Positions 9,482 through 16,537 of a stretch of 39,690 bases of DNA are shown one piece after another. Each line of letters begins with the position of its first letter. Position 1 is the stretch's first letter. The DNA is from Gammaproteobacteria bacterium (lineage in GTDB: Bacteria > Pseudomonadota > Gammaproteobacteria > Legionellales > Legionellaceae), in contig JABDAB010000011.1 in assembly GCA_013289415.1 (NCBI GenBank), positions 1 to 39,690 of the forward strand. The letters run 5' to 3'. The position numbers and the translations under genes are program-made. A model generated the notes under the pieces. The model was not told the DNA's origin and ran no database searches. It saw nothing but the letters and a program-made list of their open reading frames with translations.

Positions 9482-10666
9482 ATGACCAACATATACATAG
9501 TAGACGTCCTGCGCACACCTGTAGGCAAAGCACCTCGCGGTGTATTTAAACACACATTACCAGATGATCTGTTGGCGCATACAATCAAAGCATTAACCGC
9601 TCGCCAGACAACGGTGGATTGGGAAGCCATTGGGGATGTGGTTATTGGTTGCGCCATGCCAGAAGCTGAGCAGGGGATGAACGTGGCTCGTATCGCGTCT
9701 TTATTGGCTGATTTGCCCCAATCTGTTCCTGCGATGACGATCAATCGGTTTTGTTCGTCAGGCGTACAAAGCATCGCGACCGCTGCAGCAAGCATCAGGC
9801 AGGGTGATATGTCACTGGCATTGGCTGGTGGTGTGGAAAGCATGTCTATGGTGCCGTTAGGTGGCAATAAATACACTGCAAACCCAGCTATTTTTGAAAA
9901 CGAACATATTGCTATCGCATATGGTATGGGAATCACGGCAGAAAAGGTCGCGCAGCGATGGAATATCACGCGAGAACAACAGGATGAATTTGCCGCAGAA
10001 AGTCATCGACGAGCCGTTGCAGCCCAGCAACGCGGTGATTTTTACGCTGAAATAACACCCGTTACGATCACTGACAGGCATGCAAATCTCGCTACATCAG
10101 AACTTCACTGCAAGCCACGGATCATCACAAACGACGAGGGCCCGCGGGCTGAAACCTCTTATGAAGCCATCGCACGTTTAAAACCAGTATTTGCCGCAAA
10201 AGGCACAGTAACCGCAGGCAACAGCTCACAAACTAGCGATGGTGCCGGGATTGCATTATTAGCCAGTGAAGCGGCATTAAAACAATATAATCTGCAACCC
10301 ATGGGTCGATTATTAAGTTTCGCAGTTGCCGGTGTCCCTCCTGAAATCATGGGAATAGGACCCATTCATGCCATCCCACTGGCACTAAAACGAGCAGGCA
10401 TAACCCTCGATCAGCTGGATTGGATTGAACTCAACGAAGCATTCGCAGCCCAGGCACTCGCCGTGATTAAAGAACTCAAACTGCCTCGAGAGAAGGTGAA
10501 TCCACTCGGTGGTGCAATCGCATTAGGTCATCCGTTGGGTGCTACGGGTACCATAAGAACAGCAACGTTGCTCCATGGCTTGCGTCGTACAAAGGGTCGG
10601 TACGGTATGGTAACCATGTGCATAGGAACTGGAATGGGAGCTGCTGCTATTTTTGAAGCATTGTAG
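9482..10666 (+). CDS. Acetyl-CoA C-acyltransferase (thiolase)
   Basis: Thiolytic cleavage of 3-ketoacyl-CoA. The nucleophile Cys91 lies in NRFCSSGVQSIA, His350 in NPLGGAIALGHPLGATG and the second catalytic Cys380 in MCIGTGMGAA, with the NEAF motif also present, so all active-site elements are there. It is 394 aa, normal for the family. The ribosome-binding site CAGGAG precedes the start, and the gene follows the FadN-type gene by 53 bases, probably co-transcribed. Its TAG stop codon lies in the left arm of a palindrome shared with the end of the convergent GGDEF-EAL gene. It could be named fadA or fadI; its chain-length range cannot be read from sequence. Confidence 0.92.
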   Translation: MTNIYIVDVLRTPVGKAPRGVFKHTLPDDLLAHTIKALTARQTTVDWEAIGDVVIGCAMPEAEQGMNVARIASLLADLPQSVPAMTINRFCSSGVQSIATAAASIRQGDMSLALAGGVESMSMVPLGGNKYTANPAIFENEHIAIAYGMGITAEKVAQRWNITREQQDEFAAESHRRAVAAQQRGDFYAEITPVTITDRHANLATSELHCKPRIITNDEGPRAETSYEAIARLKPVFAAKGTVTAGNSSQTSDGAGIALLASEAALKQYNLQPMGRLLSFAVAGVPPEIMGIGPIHAIPLALKRAGITLDQLDWIELNEAFAAQALAVIKELKLPREKVNPLGGAIALGHPLGATGTIRTATLLHGLRRTKGRYGMVTMCIGTGMGAAAIFEAL

Positions 10667-10688
10667 GTTGGGCCTTGGCCCAATCTAC
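10663..10688. terminator. Palindrome containing the stop codons of two convergent genes
   Basis: GTAGGTTGGGCC, loop TT, GGCCCAATCTAC: a 12-bp stem with one mismatch. The thiolase stop TAG (10664-10666) is in the left arm and the GGDEF-EAL stop (10685-10687 on the minus strand) in the right arm. It probably acts as a shared 3' end, although neither side has a clear T-run. Confidence 0.6.
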
Positions 10689-12160
10689 GGGTGATTTTCA
10701 ACGAATTTAACCAAATCATCAGGTGACAGGGGTTTGCAAAAATAAAATCCCTGTATTTCATCGCAGCCATGATTTTTTAAGAAGTTCCATTGTTCTTTTG
10801 TTTCGACCCCCTCAGCGATGACCTTGAATTTTAGGCTATGCGCCATGGAAATAATGGCGTCCACGATCAGGACATCATTGGGATCGGTTGCAATATCCCG
10901 GACAAATGATTGGTCTATTTTTAAACTATCAATAGTAAAATACTTGAGGTAATTCAGTGAAGAATAACCGGTTCCAAAATCATCAATAGAAATTTTTAGG
11001 CCCAGGTTTGTAAACTGATTTAAAATGGTTGCATTGCTCTGAATTTCCTGCATTAAAACGCTCTCTGTTATTTCCACCGTAATAGCATGGGGATCAACGT
11101 TTTGTTTTTTTAGAATGGCTGCAATGAGCTCCATGAATTTAAGATCGATGAAACTACGCCCCGATAGGTTAACGGCAACATCCAGTGGTTTTCTCTTCTC
11201 TTTTTTCCAATGATTAATGTGTTGGCATACCATCGTAAACATCATTTCTGTCATTGGAGTAATAAGACCTATTTCTTCTGCTAATGGTATAAAATAACTG
11301 GGCAACAGCTCACCCAACTTTGGATTATTCCATCGCAGCAATGCTTCAACCCCTGTTATTTTACCTGATTTAATCGCAACTTTAGGCTGATAATGAATAT
11401 AGAATTCATTATTAAACAACGCACTACGTAACTGTTCTTCGAGTATGGTTTTGTCCTGCGCACGCTTTGTCAGTTCTGGAGTGCAAAATTCAAACCGATC
11501 ACCACCGTATTTTTTTGCGGCACACATGGCCGTATGTGCATTTTTAAAGAGACTGTTGGCATCCGCGCCGTCTGCTGGATAAACGCTTATGCCTATACTG
11601 GTTATCACGTGTAGTTTGTGTCCATCGATGATGAACGGTTCAGCAAGCAGATGTCTTATCCTGTTAACTACGGGCATCAAGGTATCATCAATAATTAGAA
11701 TATGCGTTAATACAACAATGAATTCATCAGCACCAACACGAGCAATTAAATCAGTAAAACGTGTGCCTTTTTTTAATCGGTCAGCGGCTTCACGTAACAC
11801 TTCATCACTAAAGCGTGTGGCTTTTTTTAATCGGTCAGCGACTTCACGCAACACTTTATCACCAATATGGGGTCCGAATGTATCATTAATGGATTTAAAC
11901 CGATCGAGATTAATATAGATAAGAGCAATCTGTGTTTGATCTCGCGCTGCTTTTTCCAGCTCCAAATTAAGAACCAGGTCTAGTTTTTTTCGATTGTAAA
12001 GGTCTGTTAGCGAATCATGATAATCCATGTACGCAGCTCGTTTTTCAGTTTTTTTAAGTGACGTTTCAGCTAATTTACGTACGGTTTCATATTGCTTCTT
12101 AAGACGAGACAACTCATCTATTTTTTCTGCCAGGAATAAATAGAGGATATAGTCGCTCAT
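10685..12160 (-). CDS. GGDEF-EAL cyclic-di-GMP protein with degenerate GGDEF and an internal duplication
   Basis: Probable cytosolic c-di-GMP phosphodiesterase. A short N-terminal coiled-coil-like helix (residues 10-42) leads into a GGDEF domain ([31 protein letters not shown]). The signature is G-A-D-E-F (143-147) instead of G-G-D-E-F, with the RxxD inhibitory site retained (RFTD 134-137), so cyclase activity may be low or lost. The EAL domain starts near 235 and keeps E272-A-L, the DDFGTGYSS loop and the VIAEGVE motif, so hydrolysis is likely. Residues about 99-135 contain two near-identical 18-residue units ([18 protein letters not shown] / [18 protein letters not shown]) from a 54-bp tandem duplication. 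The start overlaps the hmgA stop by ATGA, implying translational coupling. There is no membrane segment or sensor domain. Confidence 0.92.
   Translation of the reverse strand: MSDYILYLFLAEKIDELSRLKKQYETVRKLAETSLKKTEKRAAYMDYHDSLTDLYNRKKLDLVLNLELEKAARDQTQIALIYINLDRFKSINDTFGPHIGDKVLREVADRLKKATRFSDEVLREAADRLKKGTRFTDLIARVGADEFIVVLTHILIIDDTLMPVVNRIRHLLAEPFIIDGHKLHVITSIGISVYPADGADANSLFKNAHTAMCAAKKYGGDRFEFCTPELTKRAQDKTILEEQLRSALFNNEFYIHYQPKVAIKSGKITGVEALLRWNNPKLGELLPSYFIPLAEEIGLITPMTEMMFTMVCQHINHWKKEKRKPLDVAVNLSGRSFIDLKFMELIAAILKKQNVDPHAITVEITESVLMQEIQSNATILNQFTNLGLKISIDDFGTGYSSLNYLKYFTIDSLKIDQSFVRDIATDPNDVLIVDAIISMAHSLKFKVIAEGVETKEQWNFLKNHGCDEIQGFYFCKPLSPDDLVKFVENHP
11756..11863. repeat. 54-bp tandem duplication inside the GGDEF domain
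   Basis: Units 11756-11809 and 11810-11863 are nearly identical (for example CTTTTTTTAATCGGTCAGCG in both). They encode two copies of an amphipathic helix ending in RFSD/RFTD. The copies differ at only a few positions, so the duplication is fairly recent. Confidence 0.9.
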
Positions 12161-13416
12161 AAGATCACCTTATTCTTTTGTGACGTTAATCCCTGCCAAC
12201 AATGCGTATAACCAGCCTGCCTTGCAGGATGCGCCAATGCTTTTTCGGTAATTAGCCACGCCTCACGCGATTCAAACATAAACGCGAGTGTATTGCGAAA
12301 ATGCATGGGCTTGAGCTGTTGTTGGCTAGCCTGTTGATACGTATTGGCATCTGGTCCATGGGCTGTCATACAATTATGGATGCTCACGCCACCTATTTCA
12401 AATCCAGTAGACTTGGCATCGTATTCACCCTTTAAAAGCCCCATTAATTCGCTCATTACATTGCGATGAAAATAAGGTGGTCTAAACGTATGTTCGGCAA
12501 CCAGCCAGCGGGGTGGGAAAATCACAAAATCAAGATTTGGAACGCCAACGGTGTCGCTTTCTGAGGTTAGCACGGTAAAAATTGACGGGTCGGGATGATC
12601 AAAACTCACGGTGTTGATCGTATTGAATAGCGACAAATCATAACAATAGGGCGCGTAATTTCCGTGCCAGGCAACGACATTCAACGGGGAGTGGTTGCTG
12701 TCAGCAATCCATACCTGTTGTTGATATTTGCAAATCAAGCTTACCGGGCCTTCTGTGTTTTCAAATCCGGCTTTTGGGTAGAGAAAATGTCTGGGATTGG
12801 CCAAGCCATTCGAGCCAATCAAACCCAGCTGAGGCAATGTGAATGGCAAAGCACTGTTTTCACAAACATACCCTCCTGCGAATTCATCCAACAATTCGAC
12901 GTTAAATGTGATGCCACGTGGAATCACCGCAATCATCCCAGGCGCTATGTCCATTACACCGAATTCAGTGTTCAAACGGATTTTTCCGGCGTAGGGAACC
13001 AGCAGCATCTCGCCGTCCCGGTTACTAAAAAAACGTGCGTCCATGGATTGGTTGCATTGGTATAAATAAGTATTGCTAAGATGATTACCCGCTACATGAA
13101 ATAAACCATCAACAAAATCCTGTTTAACCTCCGGTTCTGGCATTGCCGACCAGCGCATTGGATTCGGCGCTTGCAATGCAGCCAAGGGATTGGTCATGGC
13201 GCAGGGATAATGAGTAAAATCACCGTGCACAACAGATGGAATTAATCGATATAGCCAACTGTGTAGATTCGTGTGTCTGGGACGTGTGAATGCACTGCCA
13301 TTTAATTGTTCGGCATACAGACCCAAATTACACTGCTGTGGTGAGTTTTGCCGTTCAGGCAATGCACCTGCAATGGCTTCACTTTGATGATGATTGCCAA
13401 ATCCTGCCAAATACAT
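12157..13416 (-). CDS. hmgA: Homogentisate 1,2-dioxygenase
   Basis: Opens the aromatic ring of homogentisate to maleylacetoacetate in tyrosine/phenylalanine breakdown. It begins with the typical [20 protein letters not shown], and the iron ligands are visible as His in PPYFHRN, Glu in VMSELMG and His in MTAHGPD. It is 419 aa, close to the usual length. The start has a strong GGGAGGA six bases upstream. Maleylacetoacetate isomerase and fumarylacetoacetase, often neighbours, are not here. Instead the gene is coupled by a 4-base overlap to the GGDEF-EAL gene. In Legionella this pathway controls pigment formation, so loss would darken cultures (family knowledge). Confidence 0.97.
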   Translation of the reverse strand: MYLAGFGNHHQSEAIAGALPERQNSPQQCNLGLYAEQLNGSAFTRPRHTNLHSWLYRLIPSVVHGDFTHYPCAMTNPLAALQAPNPMRWSAMPEPEVKQDFVDGLFHVAGNHLSNTYLYQCNQSMDARFFSNRDGEMLLVPYAGKIRLNTEFGVMDIAPGMIAVIPRGITFNVELLDEFAGGYVCENSALPFTLPQLGLIGSNGLANPRHFLYPKAGFENTEGPVSLICKYQQQVWIADSNHSPLNVVAWHGNYAPYCYDLSLFNTINTVSFDHPDPSIFTVLTSESDTVGVPNLDFVIFPPRWLVAEHTFRPPYFHRNVMSELMGLLKGEYDAKSTGFEIGGVSIHNCMTAHGPDANTYQQASQQQLKPMHFRNTLAFMFESREAWLITEKALAHPARQAGYTHCWQGLTSQKNKVIL

Positions 13417-13569
13417 GACATTCCTCCCTGTTTCAAATATCCCTATTACTCATCATACCTTTTTCGTGATCTGATTTAAATCGGTTTTAATTGAACAAAC
13501 AAGTTCTAATTGATACAATCATGTTTTTTTAGATTCATTCATGGCTATTTTAACTTGAGAGCATGCTTT

Positions 13570-14664
13570 ATGAAATTATTACACGGTATTGTCATCACCT
13601 TATTATTCAGTAGTGCTGTATACGCGCAACAAGATATAGAATTAAATGGAACGACTAAATACCCGCTTGCAAAAGTATCTCGTAACAGCGTTCGATTTAG
13701 CACTTCACCTAATAAATTTGTTCGTTTGTTAAACATGAATCTGTCTGAAAAGGCATGGAAAAAACTGGAAGAACCCGTACTGGCATCCTCAGAAAAAAAT
13801 ACGTTTTCAGCCAATCATAAAAATTTACCCAGACAGGTTCAGCTGGGTATGAATCAAGTCCCGGTATTGGATCAAGGGCCTTATGGAACCTGTGTAACCT
13901 TTGCCATTACAGCAGCAGTTGATGCAGCATCAAACCACGGGGATTACATCAGTCAACTTTGCCAACTGGAGCTGGGTCAATACCTTGAGAATATTACAAG
14001 TGGCTCAATCTTAAGTGGTTGGGACGGCTCTATGGGACAAATGGTATTAAATCAAATGGATAACTTTGGTTTTGTGACTAAGGGAATAGAACAAACCATC
14101 GGGTGTGGCGGATTAACGAGCTACCCAACAGATGGTAATATTCCTGAAAATGAACTAAATCTGCCAGATTATGGAAAGATAAGCACAGACATGTCTGATT
14201 TTTCTGTTAATGTGGGTTGGTCTTCGTTGATGGACTCTTATCAGGCATTTATTGACGACATCGATCGCGAGCAGATCCTCACTGCAGTGAAAGACGCTCT
14301 CAATACCGGGGATAGACTCACGTTCGGTGTACTGCTTTTTTCCCCTCAAATGGGCGTTGTAGGTGCTGTTGGAAAACACACTGTACCCAATGATACATGG
14401 GTTATCAGCCCATCGATCAATGGGACGATCAATATTCATGATATTCATGGTGGACATGAAATGATCATCACAGGTTATGACGATGATGCCATTGCTACCG
14501 ATGAAGAAGGTCTAACTTATACAGGACTGTTAACGCTACGAAACTCTTGGGGTAAGAGCTCAGGTGACGCGGGTAATTTTTATATGTCCTATGATTACTT
14601 TAAGCGATTGGTTGTTGAAGTACAGCGTATTCGTCAGTTAGGGGCATTGGACAGAAGAACATGA
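13570..14664 (+). CDS. Secreted papain-like (C1 family) cysteine peptidase
   Basis: The ATG at 13570 begins a clear signal peptide (MKLLHGIVITLLFSSAVYAQ); an upstream in-frame ATG at 13510 would hide it. A prodomain-like region of about 80 residues precedes the catalytic part. Active-site elements: oxyanion Gln102 and nucleophile Cys108 (DQGPYGTCVTFA), His296 (GGHEMIITGYD) and Asn325 (RNSWG). The spacing and order are those of clan CA C1 peptidases, so it is probably active outside the cytoplasm. The last five residues (LDRRT) and the stop codon are encoded by one arm of a dispersed palindrome (14649-14688), so the original C-terminus may have been altered. Substrate unknown; a host-directed or nutritional protease is plausible. 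Confidence 0.85.
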   Translation: MKLLHGIVITLLFSSAVYAQQDIELNGTTKYPLAKVSRNSVRFSTSPNKFVRLLNMNLSEKAWKKLEEPVLASSEKNTFSANHKNLPRQVQLGMNQVPVLDQGPYGTCVTFAITAAVDAASNHGDYISQLCQLELGQYLENITSGSILSGWDGSMGQMVLNQMDNFGFVTKGIEQTIGCGGLTSYPTDGNIPENELNLPDYGKISTDMSDFSVNVGWSSLMDSYQAFIDDIDREQILTAVKDALNTGDRLTFGVLLFSPQMGVVGAVGKHTVPNDTWVISPSINGTINIHDIHGGHEMIITGYDDDAIATDEEGLTYTGLLTLRNSWGKSSGDAGNFYMSYDYFKRLVVEVQRIRQLGALDRRT

Positions 14665-14688
14665 AAAAAGACTCATGTTCTTCTGTCC
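14649..14688. repeat. Dispersed GGACAGAAG palindrome, copy 1
   Basis: GGACAGAAGAACATGA, an 8-base A-rich loop, then TCATGTTCTTCTGTCC: a perfect 16-bp stem. A second copy with opposite loop orientation is at 25188-25227. Here the TGA stop of the peptidase (14662-14664) is part of the stem. It could also act as a transcription end. Confidence 0.85.
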
Positions 14689-14694
14689 ATGTGT

Positions 14695-14825
14695 AGGGTC
14701 TGTTGACATTACCCACATCTTTGGTAGGGGGCTGTTCAGTGCCTTACAAAAGATGTGGGTAATGATAAGCCCGCGGCTTGTCCGCGGGACGTCGGGCTTC
14801 GACAGGGCAAATGTCAACAGCCTCT
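14695..14825. mobile_element. Miniature inverted-repeat element with AGGGTCTGTTGACATT ends
   Basis: The left end AGGGTCTGTTGACATT (14695-14710) is mirrored by AATGTCAACAGCCTCT (14810-14825). Inside is a second stem TTACCCACATCTTT/AAAGATGTGGGTAA and a GC-rich hairpin CCCGCGG/CCGCGGG. If the ends are read as GGGTCTG...CAGCCTC, TA dinucleotides flank both sides, as expected for a TA-targeting transposase; this is inferred. There is no coding capacity. Related ends occur at 34122-34176, 39637-39651 and, degenerate, 531-546. Confidence 0.65.
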
Positions 14826-14831
14826 AATGAA

Positions 14832-14856
14832 CCCGGATGCTGTCGTCCTGGAATTA
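14832..14856 (-). repeat. GATGCTGTCGTCC repeat over the kinase stop codon
   Basis: Reads GGATGCTGTCGTCCTGGAATTA on the plus strand. On the minus strand its first three bases, TAA, are the stop codon of the kinase gene. Same family as 664-684 and 16265-16289. Confidence 0.65.
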
Positions 14857-15912
14857 TGAAATATTACAAAACTGTCTCTTATTAATTGGCCTTTCAGTTT
14901 CACGGTTCTCCCGTTTTTTGGACCAAAAAGGGAATTGGGGACAAGGGGCTGTATTTAAAGAGACATCTTCATTATTATTAGTGACTACCTCTGTGCAGCG
15001 AACTTCTGGTGCTTTGGGCAAAATATCTGGCAAAATATCTGGTTCCCGCGCACAAGTCGTGGTATTAAATAAATCATCTGCAAGAAGATCTTTGACTGAA
15101 GGGCGATCGTCTGGATTTTGCTGCCAACATTGTTCAATGAACCGGGTACATTGTTTTGGGCCTAAATTAGAAGTTTTTGGCCGATTTCCGTTTTTTATAG
15201 CGTCCATCAGTCCCTTATTAGTTGGAATATTGTCAAAGGGATATTTCAAAGCGACTAATAAGTATGCAGTCATGCCCAGGGCATATACGTCACTTTTGAA
15301 GGAATATCTCATTGAGGTTATAATTTCAGGCGATACATAGTGTAATGTGCCCGGATTAGTCTGGCCAATGAACCAATCGCTGTTTAAATTGGGCAACTTT
15401 GTTGCAAAACCAAAGTCGCATAGTTTTACTTGAAGTCCTGCATTACTTTTGTTGATAAGTACATTCTCAGGCTTCAGATCTCGGTGAATAATTCTTAGAG
15501 TATGTAAATAATCCAGCGCCAAGCTAATTTGGTTCAATATAGATATTATCCAGTCTAATGGGACCGTCTTTCTAGCAAGTGTATGTTCATTTAATAAATC
15601 AAATAAATCACCTGATTTTATGAATTCAAGGACAATATAGCAGCGAGAAATATCTGCTGAATCATACTGGTAATCGAGTAGCTTAACGATATTCGGATGA
15701 GATAATTTTTCTTGTAGCTCCACCTCATTTTTAAAACTGTTTAAGTTAAATGAATAATCTACCTGTTTATCATTAAACAAAGGTTTTTTGATAACGACCT
15801 CTTGGTTATTCCAGCGGCCTTTATAAATAGCTCCGAAAGCTCCACTGTTCAAGTGTTTACCAATCTCGATGTCGTTTTTTTTAACAGCGTTTATTTGAGA
15901 AGTGCTTATCAT
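14854..15912 (-). CDS. Eukaryotic-like Ser/Thr protein kinase, candidate effector
   Basis: A complete protein-kinase fold at residues about 15-285: Gly-rich loop (LNSGAFGAIYKG), VAIK-type Lys42 (VVIKK), helix-C Glu in NEVELQEKL, catalytic loop HRDLKPEN with Asp145, DFG (Asp166), an SPE in place of APE, and the SDVYALGMTAYLL helix. All catalytic residues are present. The sequence resembles eukaryotic TKL/Ser-Thr kinases more than bacterial PknB types: there is no membrane segment and no PASTA or other sensor. The 65-residue tail is Pro/Cys/Arg-rich with a small DILPDILP repeat. Soluble kinases of this kind in intracellular Legionellales are secreted into host cells; translocation here is inferred. 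No clear ribosome-binding site precedes the ATG at 15912. Confidence 0.9.
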   Translation of the reverse strand: MISTSQINAVKKNDIEIGKHLNSGAFGAIYKGRWNNQEVVIKKPLFNDKQVDYSFNLNSFKNEVELQEKLSHPNIVKLLDYQYDSADISRCYIVLEFIKSGDLFDLLNEHTLARKTVPLDWIISILNQISLALDYLHTLRIIHRDLKPENVLINKSNAGLQVKLCDFGFATKLPNLNSDWFIGQTNPGTLHYVSPEIITSMRYSFKSDVYALGMTAYLLVALKYPFDNIPTNKGLMDAIKNGNRPKTSNLGPKQCTRFIEQCWQQNPDDRPSVKDLLADDLFNTTTCAREPDILPDILPKAPEVRCTEVVTNNNEDVSLNTAPCPQFPFWSKKRENRETERPINKRQFCNIS

Positions 15913-15936
15913 GGTTTATTTTTAACTCTATATGTT

Positions 15937-16031
15937 TTGGAGTTTGGACAAAGCCACATGCAAAAACACGCATGTAGCTTGTCCAAATAATTGAGTCTCG
16001 ATTTAAATGCGCTAATCTTTCTCAATGCCCA
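15937..16031. repeat. 95-bp dispersed element with TTTGGACAA hairpin, copy 1
   Basis: Nearly identical to 25077-25171. The 5' half folds as TTTGGACAA..CCACATGC / GCATGT..CTTGTCCAAA; the 3' half ends TTCTCAATGCCCA. It sits 25 bases upstream of the kinase start codon, in its leader or promoter region. Confidence 0.85.
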
Positions 16032-16242
16032 AATATGTAAAAAAAATATTATAACATAATTTTTAACATGCACATAGATCATTTAAGTGTCATCAGGCTC
16101 TTTTTTTGCGATTTAATAAATTAATACTTAGCGTATCACGCCATTATGCTTGCAGTATAGTTATCTTATTGAAACGACACTGTCTTTTTTATCTGCGCCA
16201 TAATATACTGCGCGCGGCCACGTTTTAAGGGCGAAGTTTTAT

Positions 16243-16311
16243 ACTCGATTCCGCAGTTATTAATGAACCCAGATGCTGTCGTCCCGGACATTAATAACTG
16301 CGGAGTCGAGT
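16243..16311. repeat. Inverted repeat with a 25-bp centre carrying the GATGCTGTCGTCC motif
   Basis: ACTCGATTCCGCAGTTATTAAT (16243-16264) and ATTAATAACTGCGGAGTCGAGT (16290-16311) are complementary with one mismatch. The central part is a GATGCTGTCGTCCCGGA repeat. A solitary half (CATTAATAACTGCGG) recurs at 28259-28273. Confidence 0.8.
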
Positions 16312-16327
16312 TTATAGAAGTTTGATA

Positions 16328-16502
16328 GTAACTGCTCGCAGGGTGATATTGACGCTCGGAGAACGGTCAGATTTGAGTGCAGGTTGAACGAAAACGATTT
16401 CGAAAAAGCGCAGCATACATAGGTATGTGAGCATTTTTCGAAATCGTTTTCGTTCAAGATGCGCCAAATATGGCCGTTCCTTGCTACGGAGCGAGTAGTT
16501 AC
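16328..16502. mobile_element. 175-bp MITE-like element with terminal inverted repeats and 8-bp flanking direct repeat
   Basis: Ends GTAACTGCTCGC (16328-16339) and GCGAGTAGTTAC (16491-16502) are inverted with one mismatch. GTTTGATA flanks both sides (16320-16327 and 16503-16510), as expected for a target-site duplication. Inner arms GAACGGTCAGATTTG / CAAATATGGCCGTTC pair imperfectly. The core is a 73-bp near-perfect palindrome (16384-16456; TTGAACGAAAACGATTTCGA on the left). There is no ORF for a transposase, so mobility would need one in trans. It lies 35 bases before the PanE-like start codon. Confidence 0.8.
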
Positions 16503-16537
16503 GTTTGATAGATATATTAAAGGTGAGAAAACTTAAT

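Larger units (their letters stand above)
15913..16537. other. Repeat-rich 625-bp intergenic region between kinase and PanE-like genes
   Basis: No gene is supported. It holds a copy of the 95-bp element (15937-16031), about 200 bp of AT-rich sequence where a kinase promoter may lie, a 69-bp inverted repeat (16243-16311) and a 175-bp miniature element (16328-16502). All the structure seen is repeat-derived. Confidence 0.7.

Noticed and set aside
14695..14853. tRNA or small RNA gene suggested by stacked stems
   Set aside because: The stems are those of nested inverted repeats; no T-loop GTTCRA motif or cloverleaf arrangement was found.
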